From Haliclystus octoradiatus (taxonomy: Eukaryota > Cnidaria > Staurozoa > Stauromedusae > Haliclystidae): a stretch of 64,000 nucleotides of DNA. The notes beneath the pieces are model-generated. The model was not told the DNA's origin. It ran no database searches and worked only from the letters and a program-made list of their open reading frames with translations. The position numbers and the translations under genes were made by a program. Where the stretch lies: contig OU744451.1 in the NCBI GenBank assembly GCA_916610825.1, positions 3,100,001-3,164,000 of the forward strand, given 5' to 3'. Below are positions 10,341 to 22,170 of this stretch, in pieces (position 1 is the stretch's first letter; each line of letters opens with the position of its first letter).

Positions 10341-12860
10341 ATAGTACAGTCATTATAAAAAATGACCTCACACAAATTGCAACAGAAACATTTTTCATCA
10401 ATTCTATGGTCAAATTTTTTGCTTAACAACATATCCAAAATGTTCCGAAATCAGAGTAGGCAAAATGCCTTAATTTTGCTATTTGATTTATGGCATTCCC
10501 AGTAGAAACATGAAAGCGAGGCTGTCCTTTTTTAGTGTAATCATGTGATTTAATTTGAGAGGAAAATATCAGGAATAGTAGCCTTGCATCATTTATCACA
10601 TATAATGTGCTTAAAATTTCTTTACTGTCACCATGTATCAAATTACCAACACGAGGCTATATATGAAGATTAAACAAATCGACATAGAAAAACTAGAAAA
10701 ACATATACACAGTAAGTGAAAAATGTTATTCATTATATTTTAACATTCCACTAGCAGTATAGATCATGTAAATACTTTATTTATCTTATTTAGAAAATAC
10801 AATTAGGTAATATACATTGTTCACAATGAACAATTTTAGGCAAATGTATGGGGATTTCATAGTCGCAATTATTTTTGACAGAAATTGACCATTACGATTT
10901 GATGATAGGCCTGAAGAAAAACAGCAGAAAATGATATCCAATAGAAATGTTAAATTAAATTAAACTAACGAACTAATACCTTTTACTTCTTGACAGGAAA
11001 TCAATTAACTTTGTATATAGACTACAGTTATCCAGTCGTTCATGTTACTAATTTAGCCATGGAATGAAAATTGAACATGGAACTTCACCCAAAGGTTATG
11101 CCCAAAGTGTTGACTATATCCTATACACATATACAATCAAACCTGCTATAACAGCCATCTCTATACAGCGACCACCTGTCTAAAGTGGTCACTATTGCAA
11201 TGTCTTGAAATAGTATTTTCTATTAAATCAAAGATTGATGAGCTTGGCTGTAGTTTTGGTGATTTCCTCTTTTTCAGTCCTTGGTTTCACTGAACAGACA
11301 AGGGAAGCTCGTATGGAGAAAATCGTCCATAGTCAATGAACTCGTATGAATAGTCCATGAACAGTTCATGAACACTGTTATTGAATGCTCCCGAGTTTTC
11401 ATTTATTATAAATTATACAATTTATAAATTAATTCAGCAGTTCATTAACTGCTTATAAATTGTTCATGAAACTTTGCATTTAACATTTATGAACTATTTT
11501 TCCACGGAAGATTTTTATACAACAAATTTGATACATCCCCTGCAAAATGTTCAGGAGTTCAAAAGCTTAGAACAATTCATGAACTATTCAAAAACAGCTC
11601 ATGAACCTTCACGGACATTTCATAAACAATCCATGAAAACTTTGGGCCATTTAACGTTCATGAACTGTTCATGGACTGTTCATTAACTCCTGAACTGTTT
11701 TTCGCAGGGATATTATGAAGAGCTGCCAAACACATATGGTGAACCCTACAGTTTTACTCACTTGTATTCGAAGTTTCGAAAATATGTTAACCATTATTGA
11801 TTAAAATGAATGGAGAGCTAATCATCGGGGAATTTTGCAAATTTCAAAAGTGGCACAAATTATTTGCTTTATACAAGTTTCCTTTATCTGCTCAGACGAA
11901 CCAAGAACTAGAAAAAGAGTAACTCACTAAAACTGCAGCCAAGCTCATCAATCTTCGATTCAATAGAAAATACTATTTCAGAACATTGCAAGAGTGACCA
12001 CTTCAGACAGGTGGTCGCTGTATGGAGACGGCTGTTATAACGGGTCCGATTGTATATGTGTATAGTATATAGTTAACATTTTGGGCATAACTTTTAGATG
12101 AAGTTCCTGTGTTCAATTATCATTCCATGGTTAAATTAGTAACATAAACGAGTGGGTAACTGTAGTCTATATACGAAGTTGCATTGATTTCCTGTCGATG
12201 ATTAATGAAGGTATTAGTTCTTTAGTTTAATTTAATTTGACGTTTCTATTGCATATCTTATTCTGCTATTTTTCTTCAGGCCTATCATCAAATCGTAATA
12301 GTCAATTTCTGTCAAAAATAATTGCGACCATGAACATTCCTAGGCATTTGTCTGAAATTGTTCGTTGTGAACAATGTATATTACCTGGTTATATTTTCTA
12401 AATAAGATAAATTAAGTATTTACATGATCTATACTGCTAGTAGGATGTTAAAATATAATGAATAACATTTTTCACTTACTGTATATATCTTTTTCTAGTT
12501 TTTCTATGTCGATTTGTTTAATCTTCATACATAGCCTCGTTTTGATAATTTGATACATAGTGACAGTATAGAAATTTTAAGCACATTATATGTGATAAAT
12601 GATGCAAGGCTACTATTCCTGATATTTTCCTCTCAAATTAAATCACATGATTACACTAAAAAAGGACAGCCTCGCTTTCATGTTTCTACTGGAATTGCCA
12701 TAAATCAAATTGCGAAATTAAGGCATTTTGCCTACTCCGATTTCGGAACATTTTGGATATGTTGTTAAGCATAAAATTTGACCCTAGAATTGTTAAAAAA
12801 TGCTTCTGTTGCAATTTGTGTGAGGTTAAGGCTTATATTGGCTTAAAATGACTGTACTAT
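10341..12860. mobile_element. 2.5-kb inverted-repeat (foldback) DNA element inside the LTR
   Basis: Both ends read ATAGTACAGTCATT facing inward. The arms are long inverted repeats, about 10341-11290 and 11880-12860. They carry matching sequence such as the 72-codon open frame at 10423-10641 (minus) and its near-identical mirror at 12550-12768 (plus), plus a mirrored TATAACxGcC/CCACCTGTCT block at 11139-11240 and 11960-12050. The spacer, about 11290-11880, is different DNA. No transposase is present. The mirrored frames are most likely non-coding, since nothing in them suggests a domain. Comparison with the left LTR (AAAAGCTATAAGTCAAACC) shows the empty site; the target duplication, if any, is only 1-2 bases and cannot be fixed. 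Confidence 0.85.
11300..11708. repeat. TTCATGAAC-rich array in the foldback spacer
   Basis: Many close variants of the palindrome GTTCATGAAC and of TTCATGAACTG, spaced irregularly. The array ends at CTCCTGAACTGTTTTTCGCAGGG, which is the right terminus of the family seen complete at 52122-52349 and 55817-55953. The matching left terminus is not recognisable here. Confidence 0.7.
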
Positions 12861-12945
12861 AAATCAAACCATTAAAAACTAAACTATTCAAATAATGTTA
12901 TTAAATCACTGCCGGACAATATCTTAATATGTTTACGCTTGAACA

Positions 12946-13140
12946 ATATGAATCCGCCAAATTAATTTATAACTCAATTGTCTTGTCGCACTTTGACAAC
13001 TGTTCTGTTGTATGGGGGAACTGCAAAACTGAACATCTTGATCGTCTCCAGAGATTACAGAACATTTTAATAAGGATAGTACTCTATTGTAGTTATCGCA
13101 TTCGAATCTCTGACATGCAAAGTCAACTTGGTTGGTGAAC
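12946..13140 (+). mobile_element. LINE, segment 2, between the two BEL/Pao insertions
   Basis: It continues segment 1 in frame once the first insertion and one ATATG copy are set aside: ESAKLIYNSIVLSHFDNCSVVWGNC, then LDRLQRLQNILIRIV, the conserved region after the RT palm of CR1/Jockey-like LINEs. It ends at GTTGG (13131-13135), the target duplication of BEL/Pao element 2. Confidence 0.85.
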
Positions 13141-13388
13141 TAACGAATTTTACTTGGATTTGAGAGGACTGTAATGATGTGATGATTTGATATCCGATAG
13201 TTCAGAAATGAACGACGTTCGATGTATAACATCAATTTATATGTATTCTCAATATCGCGTGCTCTGTCTGGCGCTGCAGAACAGATCTAAGGTTTTTTAC
13301 TACACAAATCACATCACATTAACAATAACATTTACAATTCGCTACAGTGGTATAGATTACATAAAATCATACAATTTCCGCCGGAACA
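13136..13388 (-). repeat. 3' LTR of BEL/Pao element 2
   Basis: 253 bp, TGAACTAACG...CCGGAACA on the plus strand; near-identical partner at 18393-18645. Confidence 0.9.
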
Positions 13389-14640
13389 TTCTCCCCCCGT
13401 CGTCTGACAGGGTTGGAATGACGACAATTATAATTATCCAAGTTATTAACTATTTTGAATCACTTTATATTTAATACGCAAAGTTTTGTGATAGGACGAA
13501 CAAAGTCGCCTTGTTCGGTAGTGACAGTAGCTGCTCTTGTCAGTCCATCGTTTCCTAGATGTACTTTTGTAACTTTTCTGATTCGCCATTGTCCTCTTGG
13601 TAGGTTGGTGTCAACGACCAGAATTTCATCTCCAACTTTGATGTCACGCTGAATGTTTCTCCATTTTGATCACTGGGTAGGAGATGGTAAGTAGTACTTT
13701 TGCCAGATCTTCCAAACCTCGTCTGTCAGATGTTGTACATGCTTGTAGCTGTTGCGGGGGCAGACATCACTGAAATCTCCTGGAGGGGGATTCAGCCTAG
13801 CACGCTGAATTAGGAAATGGTTGGGAGTCAAAGGGGCCTGGTCGGCTGGGTCATTACTGACGTATGTGAGAGGTCGAGAATTCAACAACCCCATCACTTC
13901 TGCGAGAAGAGTTCTTAGCTCGTCATCGCGCAAATATCTAAAACGTAGACTCCTCTCTTTCATTACCCTATACAATGCCTTCTTTGAGCTCTTCACAAGA
14001 GCTTCGTGTACACCACCCCAGTGAGGGGCACCAGGTGGTTGGAATTTCCATTTCACTCCCCTTTTGTTCAATTTCTTATCTAGGTCTTTATCTGAATGAA
14101 GCAGATCTACAACGGGTTTGAGGTCTTTCTCTGCACCAACAAAGTTAGTCCCGTTGTCGGAGTATCACAGTTCTGGTGAGCATCTAGTGTTTTTGAACCT
14201 CTCAAACGCATTCAAAAAGTCTGGACTGGACAGTGACTGAGCTAACTCGAGATGTACTGCCCTTGTTGTCATACAAGTAAACATACAGCCGTATCTCTTA
14301 ACCACCTTGTTATGCCCCTCCACTACTTCTAGAGGCCCAAAATAATCAACTGATGTGTTGAAGAAAGAAGATTTTCCTACTGCCAAGCGCTCAGGTGGCA
14401 ACTCAGACATTAGTTGAGTGGCAGGCTTGGTTCGCTCCTCTATGCACAATCTACATCGCCCTTTTGCTTTCTTCACAGCCTCTCTTCCACGAACAATCCA
14501 GTAGATTTGCCTTACATGTGACAAAACATACTCAGTACCACTGTGTAAGCACTGTTTATGATGATAATCAATTATCAACTCTGTAAATTTATGTCGGGAA
14601 GGCAAAATGATAGGATGTCTTGCATCATAGGAAAGTGTGG
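13389..14640 (-). mobile_element. BEL/Pao 2: integrase and DUF5641 part
   Basis: Fossil part. Integrase core residues include SVDYFGPLEVVEG and the upstream CRLCIEE zinc segment. DUF5641 shows FRYLRDDELRTLLAEVMG, NSRPLTYVSNDPAD and LTPNHFLIQRARL, close in sequence to element 1. It is interrupted. Confidence 0.85.
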
Positions 14641-16610
14641 CCTTTCCAATACGCCCACCAACCCGCAAAAGTCCGTCCTTATCAACAAAAGGATGTAAAG
14701 ATAAAAGAGAGGAAGATTTGTTTATCTGTTTTTCATTATTTAGTGCTAATAATTCCTTTTCATAAGTTTCACTTTGACATAATTTTAATTGTTCTTTCAG
14801 TTTATTTCTAATTATATTAGTGTTACTTAGTTCAATTTCATCTAAATTAACTTTGTTCCAATCAACATTAATTTTAACAGTATTGCTATTAACTATAGCT
14901 GTATTTCTGATTTCTTCGTCACAAATCGTAAAAGATAGATCTTTCGGCCATTTACCAGGGTCCTCAAGAAGAAAACGTGGTCCAGCAAACCACATGGTTG
15001 GCAAAACTCCAGAAGGCGAGACATTTGAACGTGTCGCTAGGTCACTTACGTTGAGCCTGCCTGGCAGATGCCGCCATTCTTCTGGTTCTGTCAACATCTG
15101 TATTTCCCCAATTCTGTTGGATACAAAAGGCTTATACTGAGACGCGGCACACCTTATCCAATTTCTGACACATGTACTGTCTGTCCAAAAGCATTTTTTC
15201 GTAGCTTTAGTAGACGAAGCGCCTTTTACATGAGAGCTGAGTCTAGATCCTAGCACAGCAGCTTGATGTTCAAGTTTTGCTACTGAAATTGTCTTCTTGG
15301 GGGCTACTTTTGTTTTTGCCATTGCAAGTCTGCATGTTACAATACCATCGAAAGAAACACTTCTTACATAAACTGCAGCAGCAAATGCTTCCTCAGAAGC
15401 GTCACAGAAGGTATGTAAATCATAGTGATCCTCTACGATATCTGGTTTCAAACACCTCGGTACATGCATTTGTGACAGATCAACGAGATAGTTTTAGAAG
15501 ATATTCCAGTCGCTTCTGAATGTTTCAGGCAGTAGGTCATCCCAGCTGACACCTGCAATCGTCATGCGCTGCATAATGATTTTTCCGCTGATAACAATCG
15601 GTGACAAAAGTCCTAAGGGATCAAACAAGGAAGCTAGCTTACTAAGACATTTTCTTCTTGTCAGATGTTCATCCTTTTCTAATTCAGTTCGATCGGTAAA
15701 GAATAATGTATCACCTTCAGGGGACCACTTTAATCCCAACACTTTGCTCTCGCTGTCATTTTTGCCTAAATTAGATTCATTGTGCAAGTCTGCACATAGT
15801 GCTTTTCTAACTTCGTTGGAATTAGAAGTCCATTTTCTTAGGTTGAAGTCACTTTTCTTTAGAATATTTGCAATACCATTTGCTCTTTCAATTGCTAACT
15901 TAGCATTCATTACACTATCACAATATTCATCTACATATAGCCTTTGTTTGATTGCCTTTGCTAGTTCTGGCTTTTCTGCAGCACTGTGGTCATCAGCTGT
16001 GCGATGAATAGCACTGATTGCCAGACAGGGTGACGAGGCGTCACCGAATGCAAGTCTATCCATTTGATAAACCTTTACATCATCATTTGGATTGTCTCTC
16101 CATATGAATCTGTCATACTTGCTATCACTTGCACTCATTCTCACTCTGCTGAACATGGCCTCGATTTCACTGCTGACAGCAACCTCATATTCTCTGAATG
16201 CCAGAAGAACTTTTGTAAGATCGTTCTGTAAAGTAGGGCCTGTCATTAAGGCATCATTTAGAGATTTTCCTTTATATTTTGCTGCGGAGTCAAATACAAC
16301 TCTAAGTTTTCCTGTTCTGTCTCTTTGCTTGAAGACGCCGTGATGCGGTAAATACCATACTCCTATTTCTTCAACAGAATGGGTACCCTTTACAATGTGG
16401 GCATAGCCCTCATCTAGATACTTGTTTATAGCTGCTTTGTATTTATCAGCAAAAGACTGTTCACATCTGAATTTCTTCTCTAAAAGAAAGAATCTATGCA
16501 TGGCTAGTTGGAGGTTGTTTCCTAGATTTGGTTCTCCATCCTTCCATGGGAGTGGCACTTCATACCCACATAGGTAGTTGCTTTGTTTTTGTATTAACAA
16601 GGTCAATTAC
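14165..16610 (-). mobile_element. BEL/Pao 2: reverse transcriptase and RNase H part
   Basis: Fossil part. RT signatures are RVVFDSAAKYKGKSLNDAL, MFSRVRMSASDSKY, DRLAFGDASSP and RLYVDEYCDS. The Peptidase_A17/RNase H-like region shows HTFCDASEEAFAAAVYVRS and WRHLPGRLNVSDLATRSN. The adjoining integrase zinc segment (HHKQCLHSGTEY) overlaps the downstream end of this range. It is interrupted. Confidence 0.87.
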
Positions 16611-16679
16611 TTTCTGGTCTTCGAGACACTAAGTAACCTCTGTTTTGTATTCTGTTCCAAAGTTTTCTGTGGCCCAAAA

Positions 16680-18091
16680 TTACTTGAGCTGTTCATTTAG
16701 CTCATTAATTTGACAGCAATTAATTTTCAACATTTTATCAATATCCCTAATTTTACCACGTACAACCCATCCAAACTCAATTAAGGTCGCATATGGCTCT
16801 TCTCTCCCATCGAATAGGGTCTCGAGAGGCCTTAATAGATCTGCATGGTCTAAACCAAGGAGAATGTCAACCCCCCTCCGGTTGCCTCTAATGGTAGGTC
16901 CTTCAGATGAACCCATTATCCCGGTTGTGCATCTATCCGGGAAAATTTCCCGCCAAGCCATTTTTGAAAATAGAGGGAGTCTGTTTTCTAGTTTTAAAAG
17001 AATAGATTCGCACAGTGTCTCACCTGTACCTAGCGCTCTAGAGAGAACCCTGATGTGGCTTACCGCATGGTCCGAAAACTTACAAGATGAGGCAGGGTCA
17101 TTTCCCTTTACCTGTTCTAGGTTGTCCAAGGCTCTTTCATGGGCCCTTTTGATGGCTTCAGGATTGCCGTACCGGTCTCTGAGTAGCACTAAAGCATCTT
17201 TGTAGTCTGCTTCAGAACTACCTAGGCCTTTTATGACAATTTGGCATTCCTTACTGAGGCTTTCATGCAGATGAGACATTTTCTCTCCTATAGATTTATT
17301 AGTGTTGTGAACGAGGACTAAAAAAGTTCACTCCAAGAATACCAACTTAAAATATTTCCATCAAAAAATGGTGGTTTTATTTTCACCGAAGAGCGTTAAT
17401 CATTATATTCAGCATTAAAGTCAATGCCAGAAATGACAAATTTATCAATCCAGTCATTGCTTTTCATGACTATATGGGGTGCTGAAATATCTATATTTGC
17501 CTGTGAATCGAAAAATCTTGCCAAGATTTCCCCTTGACTCATAACAGACCCCTCACGTTCGTTGCTTATTCTTAGGAGTGTACTTGGCAACGGCGCTGAT
17601 GCGTTGCCGTGGGTAATTTGATTTTTTTCAGCCTCACTTTGGTGTGGCAAGGGTTCCTGGTCTGCAACATTAGCTGACAAACCTGTGCCGTTAGACTGGG
17701 TTGGCAATTCTTGTCTGTGAGATATCACGGTTGATGCCTCATCTGATCTAATTTGTAAGTTGTCCATGATCTTACCGCAAATTATTTGGACTTCTTCAAA
17801 CATTTTTTGGAGCTGTGCCTCTTCCGTGTCGAATTCTTCCTCGGAAAGATATTCAGCTAATTGCTCGACAATGTCGGCAATAATTTGTTGTCTAATTTCG
17901 ATGTCATCGAAGGTTTTGCGTAAAAATGTTTTACTTCCGCTATTGATAATCTGATTTTCGGCAGATTTGATTAATTGGGTCAATCTACCCCTATGAGCTC
18001 TTCTCTTATTTCGAAGTGATTTTATACACTTGTAATTATCATTTGCGGTACCGTCTGTTGTGTTTAACGGATAAACATCTTGATCTGCCAT
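16680..18091 (-). mobile_element. BEL/Pao 2: gag-like and protease-like part
   Basis: Fossil part. The N-terminal region has the NKRRAHRGRLTQLIKSAENQ segment shared with element 1. A DUF1759-type region follows (LVLLRDRYGNPEAIKRAHE, RVLSRALGTGETLCESIL), then a protease-like segment (VDILLGLDHADLL). It is interrupted and shorter than in element 1. Confidence 0.82.
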
Positions 18092-18392
18092 CGAAAAGCA
18101 CGATGCAATTAAGATAAAGTTACAAAAAGTAAAGATTAGGAAATTTGTAACACGAAATGATACAAACGGAAAAACGATTCATTGAAAGTTGAAATAGTAC
18201 TTGTTTTAACAAGCTAAACAACAAACAGCTAACTTCGGAAAGACTTCAGCGATTAAAAACTGAAGAAATGCAATAGTAAAGTGGAACAATCTCACCGATC
18301 TTCTCACGAACGATTCCAACTTATATTGAACAGACGATTTTGAAAAAATCGAAATGTTATCTTGTAGTTCTTTTCGGGTTCGACTGACCAAA

Positions 18393-18645
18393 TGAACTAG
18401 CGAATTTTACTTGGATTTCAGAGGACTGTAATGATGTGATGATTTGATATCCGATAGTTCAGAAATGAACGACGTTCGATGTATAACAACAATTTATATG
18501 TATTCTCAATATCGCGTGCTCTGTCTGGCGCTGCAGAACAGATCTAAGGTTTTTTACTACACAAATCACATCACATTAACAATAACATTTACAATTCGCT
18601 ACAGTGGTATCGATTACATAAAATCATACAATTTCCGCCTGAACA
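18393..18645 (-). repeat. 5' LTR of BEL/Pao element 2
   Basis: 253 bp, partner of 13136-13388, followed directly by GTTGG and the resumed LINE sequence. Confidence 0.9.
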
Positions 18646-19017
18646 GTTGGCTTAATAAAATTAAATTCAACGTAGCTCCTCCTCTGCTTTCCCATATTTT
18701 TCAACGACCACATACTACCAAAACACGATTTCACACCTACAAGGACATTTACATCAAGTCAAGCTATCGCCATTCATTTCAAAACGCTGGTGCGCACAAG
18801 TTGAATAATAGATGGTGGAATGAAGGGGAAGGACAAGTTTCAAAAGTCTCCTTGAGAAGCATTCAAATGTCATCATAAGGATTGTTTTAAGACGATATTA
18901 ATTTGTATTACTGTGCATAGTTTGATATTGCTACTTTACATCATATACTTTAGTTTTATAATCAGTCCTGTGAATGTAATTCTTGTGAATATGTGAGCTT
19001 ATCAGGTTTCTGAATAA
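18646..19017 (+). mobile_element. LINE, segment 3: C-terminal coding end and 3' UTR
   Basis: It resumes the LINE frame directly after the GTTGG duplication (GW, then LNKIKFNVAPPLLSHIF, with RWWNEGEG near the end) and stops at about 18876. About 140 bases of 3' UTR follow, ending TGAATAAATG, where the trinucleotide array begins. The ending is typical of CR1/L2/Rex-type LINEs, whose 3' tails are short tandem repeats rather than poly(A). Confidence 0.82.
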
Positions 19018-19119
<102 letters not shown>

Positions 19120-19130
19120 GTATACTTTGT

Positions 19131-20229
19131 TAGCCTGCTCGCAGACGCACTGTCAAAATGTAAATTTGGTAAATAGTAGAGTCTGCTAACTCGAGGAGAA
19201 AAACTTGCTTTTGCTGAATCAGCCCGGGACGTGGAAAGGTGTAAAAACTATAGTCTTTCAAGGGATCTGATTCGAAGCCAAGATTTTCCGGGGGCGAATC
19301 AGTGAAGAGTATTTCAAAGAGAGGCTTGGTGGGCAATACTGCAATAAATCCCCTTCCTTGTTATTTTCTAACAAGCTGCATGCCTTTCGAAATCGTTTTG
19401 AACATTTGCGACTATGTTTGCGATAAACTTTAATGCGAAGAATTGAGAATTAATATCATTTCCAAGACGTGTTGGAACCATTAACTGTCGTAATTGCATC
19501 AATTATTTTTATTTATATCTCTCATTAATCTCATAAATGTATAAAATGTTTTAGACAGCGCCCGGGACAGCGTTTTATTCAAATCTATTACAAGCAGAGA
19601 GGCGCGCGACACGAGAACAACCAGTAGTGCAAACATGCAGTAGACCATTTGATCACTACTGATGTTAAAGTCTAATTTCAGATTTATTTATAGTTAGATA
19701 TCTTCCCTAGAATTAATTGTGAAATACTTACTGTAAATGAGTTTCAAGTAAGTTAATAATAATATGGTTTAAAAGGTTAAACCTGACCGGCAGCTTTTGC
19801 ATTCAATTTTTTCAGAATGGGGTCTCGCAGCTTTTTATCAACGTCATTCACCATTCATGTTATTAAAATTATCGAAAATTAGAAATAAAGCAAACGCTAG
19901 CAAGTAAAGCTCGTGTTCAAGAATGGTTCAAAAACATTTTACGACAAACACATTCTAAGCGAGGCAAAGCCATGTTTGGAAGCGAGTTTTTGAATTTTAC
20001 GTGCACAATTCAAAGTGTGCGCTTGCAGGGATTCCCGGTCCGTATTGACCCTTTAAGTCGTTGGTCTTTTTCTGGGCTTGACTTTCATGGCCAAGCATTC
20101 TTAGCAAAAGAGAGACAACCAATTTCCAGACCCCGTGCTGAATCAGCAAATGAAAGCTTTTTTCCTTGAGTTAGCAAACTCTACTGTTTACCAAATTTAC
20201 ATTTTGACAGTGAGTCCGCGAGGAGGCTA
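19131..20229. mobile_element. 1.1-kb non-autonomous TIR element
   Basis: The left end TAGCCTGCTCGC and the right end (reverse complement TAGCCTCCTCGC) begin inverted repeats of about 90-110 bp. They share CACTGTCAAAATG, AAATTTGGTAAA and GTTTGCTAACTC-like blocks. I see no transposase frame in the 0.9-kb interior. Superfamily and target duplication are not clear. Confidence 0.7.
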
Positions 20230-20498
20230 GTGCTTTTTTGACTTTGTTGATTTGTCCTATAGTTGCAATGAAGAATTTCGTTGCTACCAGTGACTGGAAG
20301 TAACATCTCATTTCTCTCTCTCAAAGGGAAATAGTCGATTTAATTTACGTCACCAGCAATCAACCAATCACAACATTGTTAAAAACCATGAAAATACTAC
20401 CACATTATACTTTCGAAAAAACCCCAGGATAGAAACCTACTAGTCGATGTTTATGAATACGGTGGCTGCTTTTTATTGAAGTTCATTTTATTTTATAG

Positions 20499-20746
20499 CA
20501 TACTTGCACCTTTTCTCAAGGAGGCCAAACAAAGTTTTAAATTTCGATCGATCGTGGAATGAGTACAAATTTGGATTTGGGAATGCTGACAGCAGAGTTG
20601 CAGGCAACTTGGTCTCACAAACGGAATTCTGGATTGGAAATGAAAACCTCCATTATTTATCGAATGCATTGACAGATCACACAAGACTTCGTATTAGACT
20701 GGGAATAAGCACAGGGGCTGCTTTCTCATACTTTTCTACATTCAAG
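20499..20746 (+). CDS. Isolated exon of a fibrinogen-related (FReD) protein
   Basis: The exon is bounded by TTTTATAG at its 5' side and AAG|GTGAAT at its 3' side. The frame reads LNFDRSWNEYKFGFGN, then EFWIGNENLHYLSN, LRIRLGI and YFSTFKV. This is the conserved core of the fibrinogen C-terminal domain, whose consensus runs NRsWxeYkxGFGn...EFWLGNexihyLTn...LRvdL. Fibrinogen-related proteins are secreted lectin-like recognition or matrix proteins. The upstream half of the domain and the Ca-binding/Cys-rich end are not in the flanking DNA, which is mobile elements on both sides. It is either one exon of a gene with very long introns or a stranded pseudo-exon. The tract between W and EFW is a little longer than usual (ADSRVAGNLVSQT), which may mark decay or divergence. 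Confidence 0.7.
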
Positions 20747-21173
20747 GTGAATCTTGATTGATTACTTTTATTTTATTTTAAATAAGTAATGTTTCTATTA
20801 CGAGAAATCAATCAATAAAGGGGAAATTTAGTTGAAAATATTGAAATTATATTTACATTGCTTTACATTAAGTATTCAAAAAACAATCTCCGTGAAACAG
20901 TTGCAACTTGAAAAGAAATAAAAACTGTCTATATATCTATATATATATATATATTAACTATTATCTAATAGCAAAAAATAGTGCTAAATATGTCATTTGT
21001 CTCTGTCATTTGACAGAGCTAAATAGAATAAAAGAAATCAAAGACTACACATTCATAACTGTTACTAATTATGAAGTCTTGGACTCTTTTTATTATTGGG
21101 CAAAACATAAGTTTGAGTGCTCAATGCCAAAAGCAGAGCAATATAAATAGTAGACAAAGATAACGAGTTTACG

Positions 21174-21213
21174 CCGTTACTCTGAGTTTTGCGTAAAGAC
21201 GCTCTTTATACCG
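21174..21213 (-). ncRNA. Degenerate hammerhead ribozyme in the left arm of unit A
   Basis: Read on the minus strand: CGGT, ATAAAGA in place of CTGAAGA, a perfect GCGT...ACGC hairpin as stem II, AAAA in place of GAAA, the CTCAGAG mini-stem, TA, then ACGG. Stem II is better paired than in the right arm, but the core boxes carry changes expected to abolish cleavage. Confidence 0.5.
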
Positions 21214-22130
21214 AAAAATTGTCCAAAAACATTTGGAAGCTCAAAGAGAAACATATCAATTACAAAATGAAATGGTCAACACTAGCCACAGCGGCTGCCT
21301 ACAGCAACAAATCTTAATAATGTAATCTATGTCTAACGGAGAAATTCCACAGAATTTATTATAAACATGACAGTCTATTCAATTAAAGAGCGGAACTCAT
21401 TTCCAATTGCCGACACGAAAACAAATATTTTAAGAAACTATAAGAATAAGAAGTAGATATTTAACAATAGCATAGATAATGCAACAGAATTTAATAATAT
21501 TTTTAAATAATAGAAAAGCGTGAAGACAAACGTCGGCAGAATATTTCTCAAACTCGTTATAAAACATTTCCCAAAAGAGCACCGGCATCATAAAATATTT
21601 AATCTCAATACAGTCAAAGTTAGTTACAGCTGCACAAAGAATATGAAAGCGATCCTGACAAGCCACAACAACAAATTAACGAATACCCATCAAACAGACG
21701 ACACACAAGGCAACCGCTTATGCAACTGTAGAAAGAAATCGACCTGTCCGTTGGAAAACAACTGCCATCAAGAATGTCTTGTATACAACGCAACGGTTAC
21801 CACAGAGGAGGACACCGAGGGACAAAATTACATCAGCCTAACCGAAGGGACGTTTAAATAAAGATACACGCAGCATGCCTTATCATTTCGAAATAAGGAA
21901 TTTGTAAATTCATCTTAATTGTCAAAACTGATTTGGAAATTGAAAGAAAAAAATACTTATAAAATAAAATGGTCCGTATTATCATCCACTATGGCTTACA
22001 GCAACACAACAAAGAAATGCGACCTTCATAGAAAAATATTTCATCCTCAGCTCAAACAAAAACTTTTAAATAAAAAAACAGGAATGATATCTAAATGCCG
22101 GCACGAGAATAAGTTTTACTTATCAATAAA

Positions 22131-22170
22131 CCGTCTGAAGAGCATCTTTAGGCGAAACTCAGAGTAACGG
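22131..22170 (+). ncRNA. Minimal type I hammerhead ribozyme (PLE unit A)
   Basis: In order: CCGT (stem I), CTGAAGA (matches the invariant CUGANGA), a 12-base segment closing as stem II by GC...GC, GAAA, CTC-A-GAG (a 3-bp stem III with a one-base loop), TA (position 16.1 U and cleavable H17), then ACGG pairing with CCGT. All core positions fit the hammerhead consensus, with predicted cleavage before ACGG. Such tiny stem III motifs are known from PLE terminal repeats and usually act as dimers. Stem II is weak here. Confidence 0.68.

Larger units (their letters stand above)
4243..12945 (-). mobile_element. BEL/Pao LTR retrotransposon 1 (fossil), nested in a LINE
   Basis: Order on the minus strand: 5' LTR (10037-12945, enlarged by a foldback insertion), leader, gag-like region, protease/RT/RNase H, integrase with DUF5641, 3' LTR (4243-4629). 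The 5-bp duplication ATATG flanks it at 4238-4242 and 12946-12950. The LTRs start TG, end CA, are about 387-389 bp without the insertion, and differ at only about five positions, so the copy is fairly young. All BEL/Pao parts are present, but the coding region is spread over several frames, with about four or five breaks. It is a recent fossil. Confidence 0.92.
10037..12945 (-). repeat. 5' LTR of BEL/Pao element 1, split by a foldback element
   Basis: LTR sequence occupies 10037-10340 and 12861-12945. Together these correspond to the whole 387-bp left LTR. The block 10341-12860 is absent from the left LTR and is a later insertion. Confidence 0.88.
13136..18645 (-). mobile_element. BEL/Pao LTR retrotransposon 2 (fossil), nested in the same LINE
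   Basis: 253-bp LTRs at 13136-13388 and 18393-18645 (TGAAC...GAACA on the plus strand) differ at about five positions, roughly 2%. GTTGG flanks it at 13131-13135 and 18646-18650. Coding order on the minus strand: gag-like, protease, RT, RNase H-like, integrase, DUF5641. It belongs to the same family group as element 1 but to a different lineage, since the LTRs are unrelated. It is broken in several places, about five or more, and slightly more worn than element 1. Confidence 0.92.

Noticed and set aside
10423-12768. Mirrored 72-codon frames as a conserved small protein
   Set aside because: They are the two arms of a foldback element; similarity reflects DNA symmetry and there is no sign of selection on the protein.
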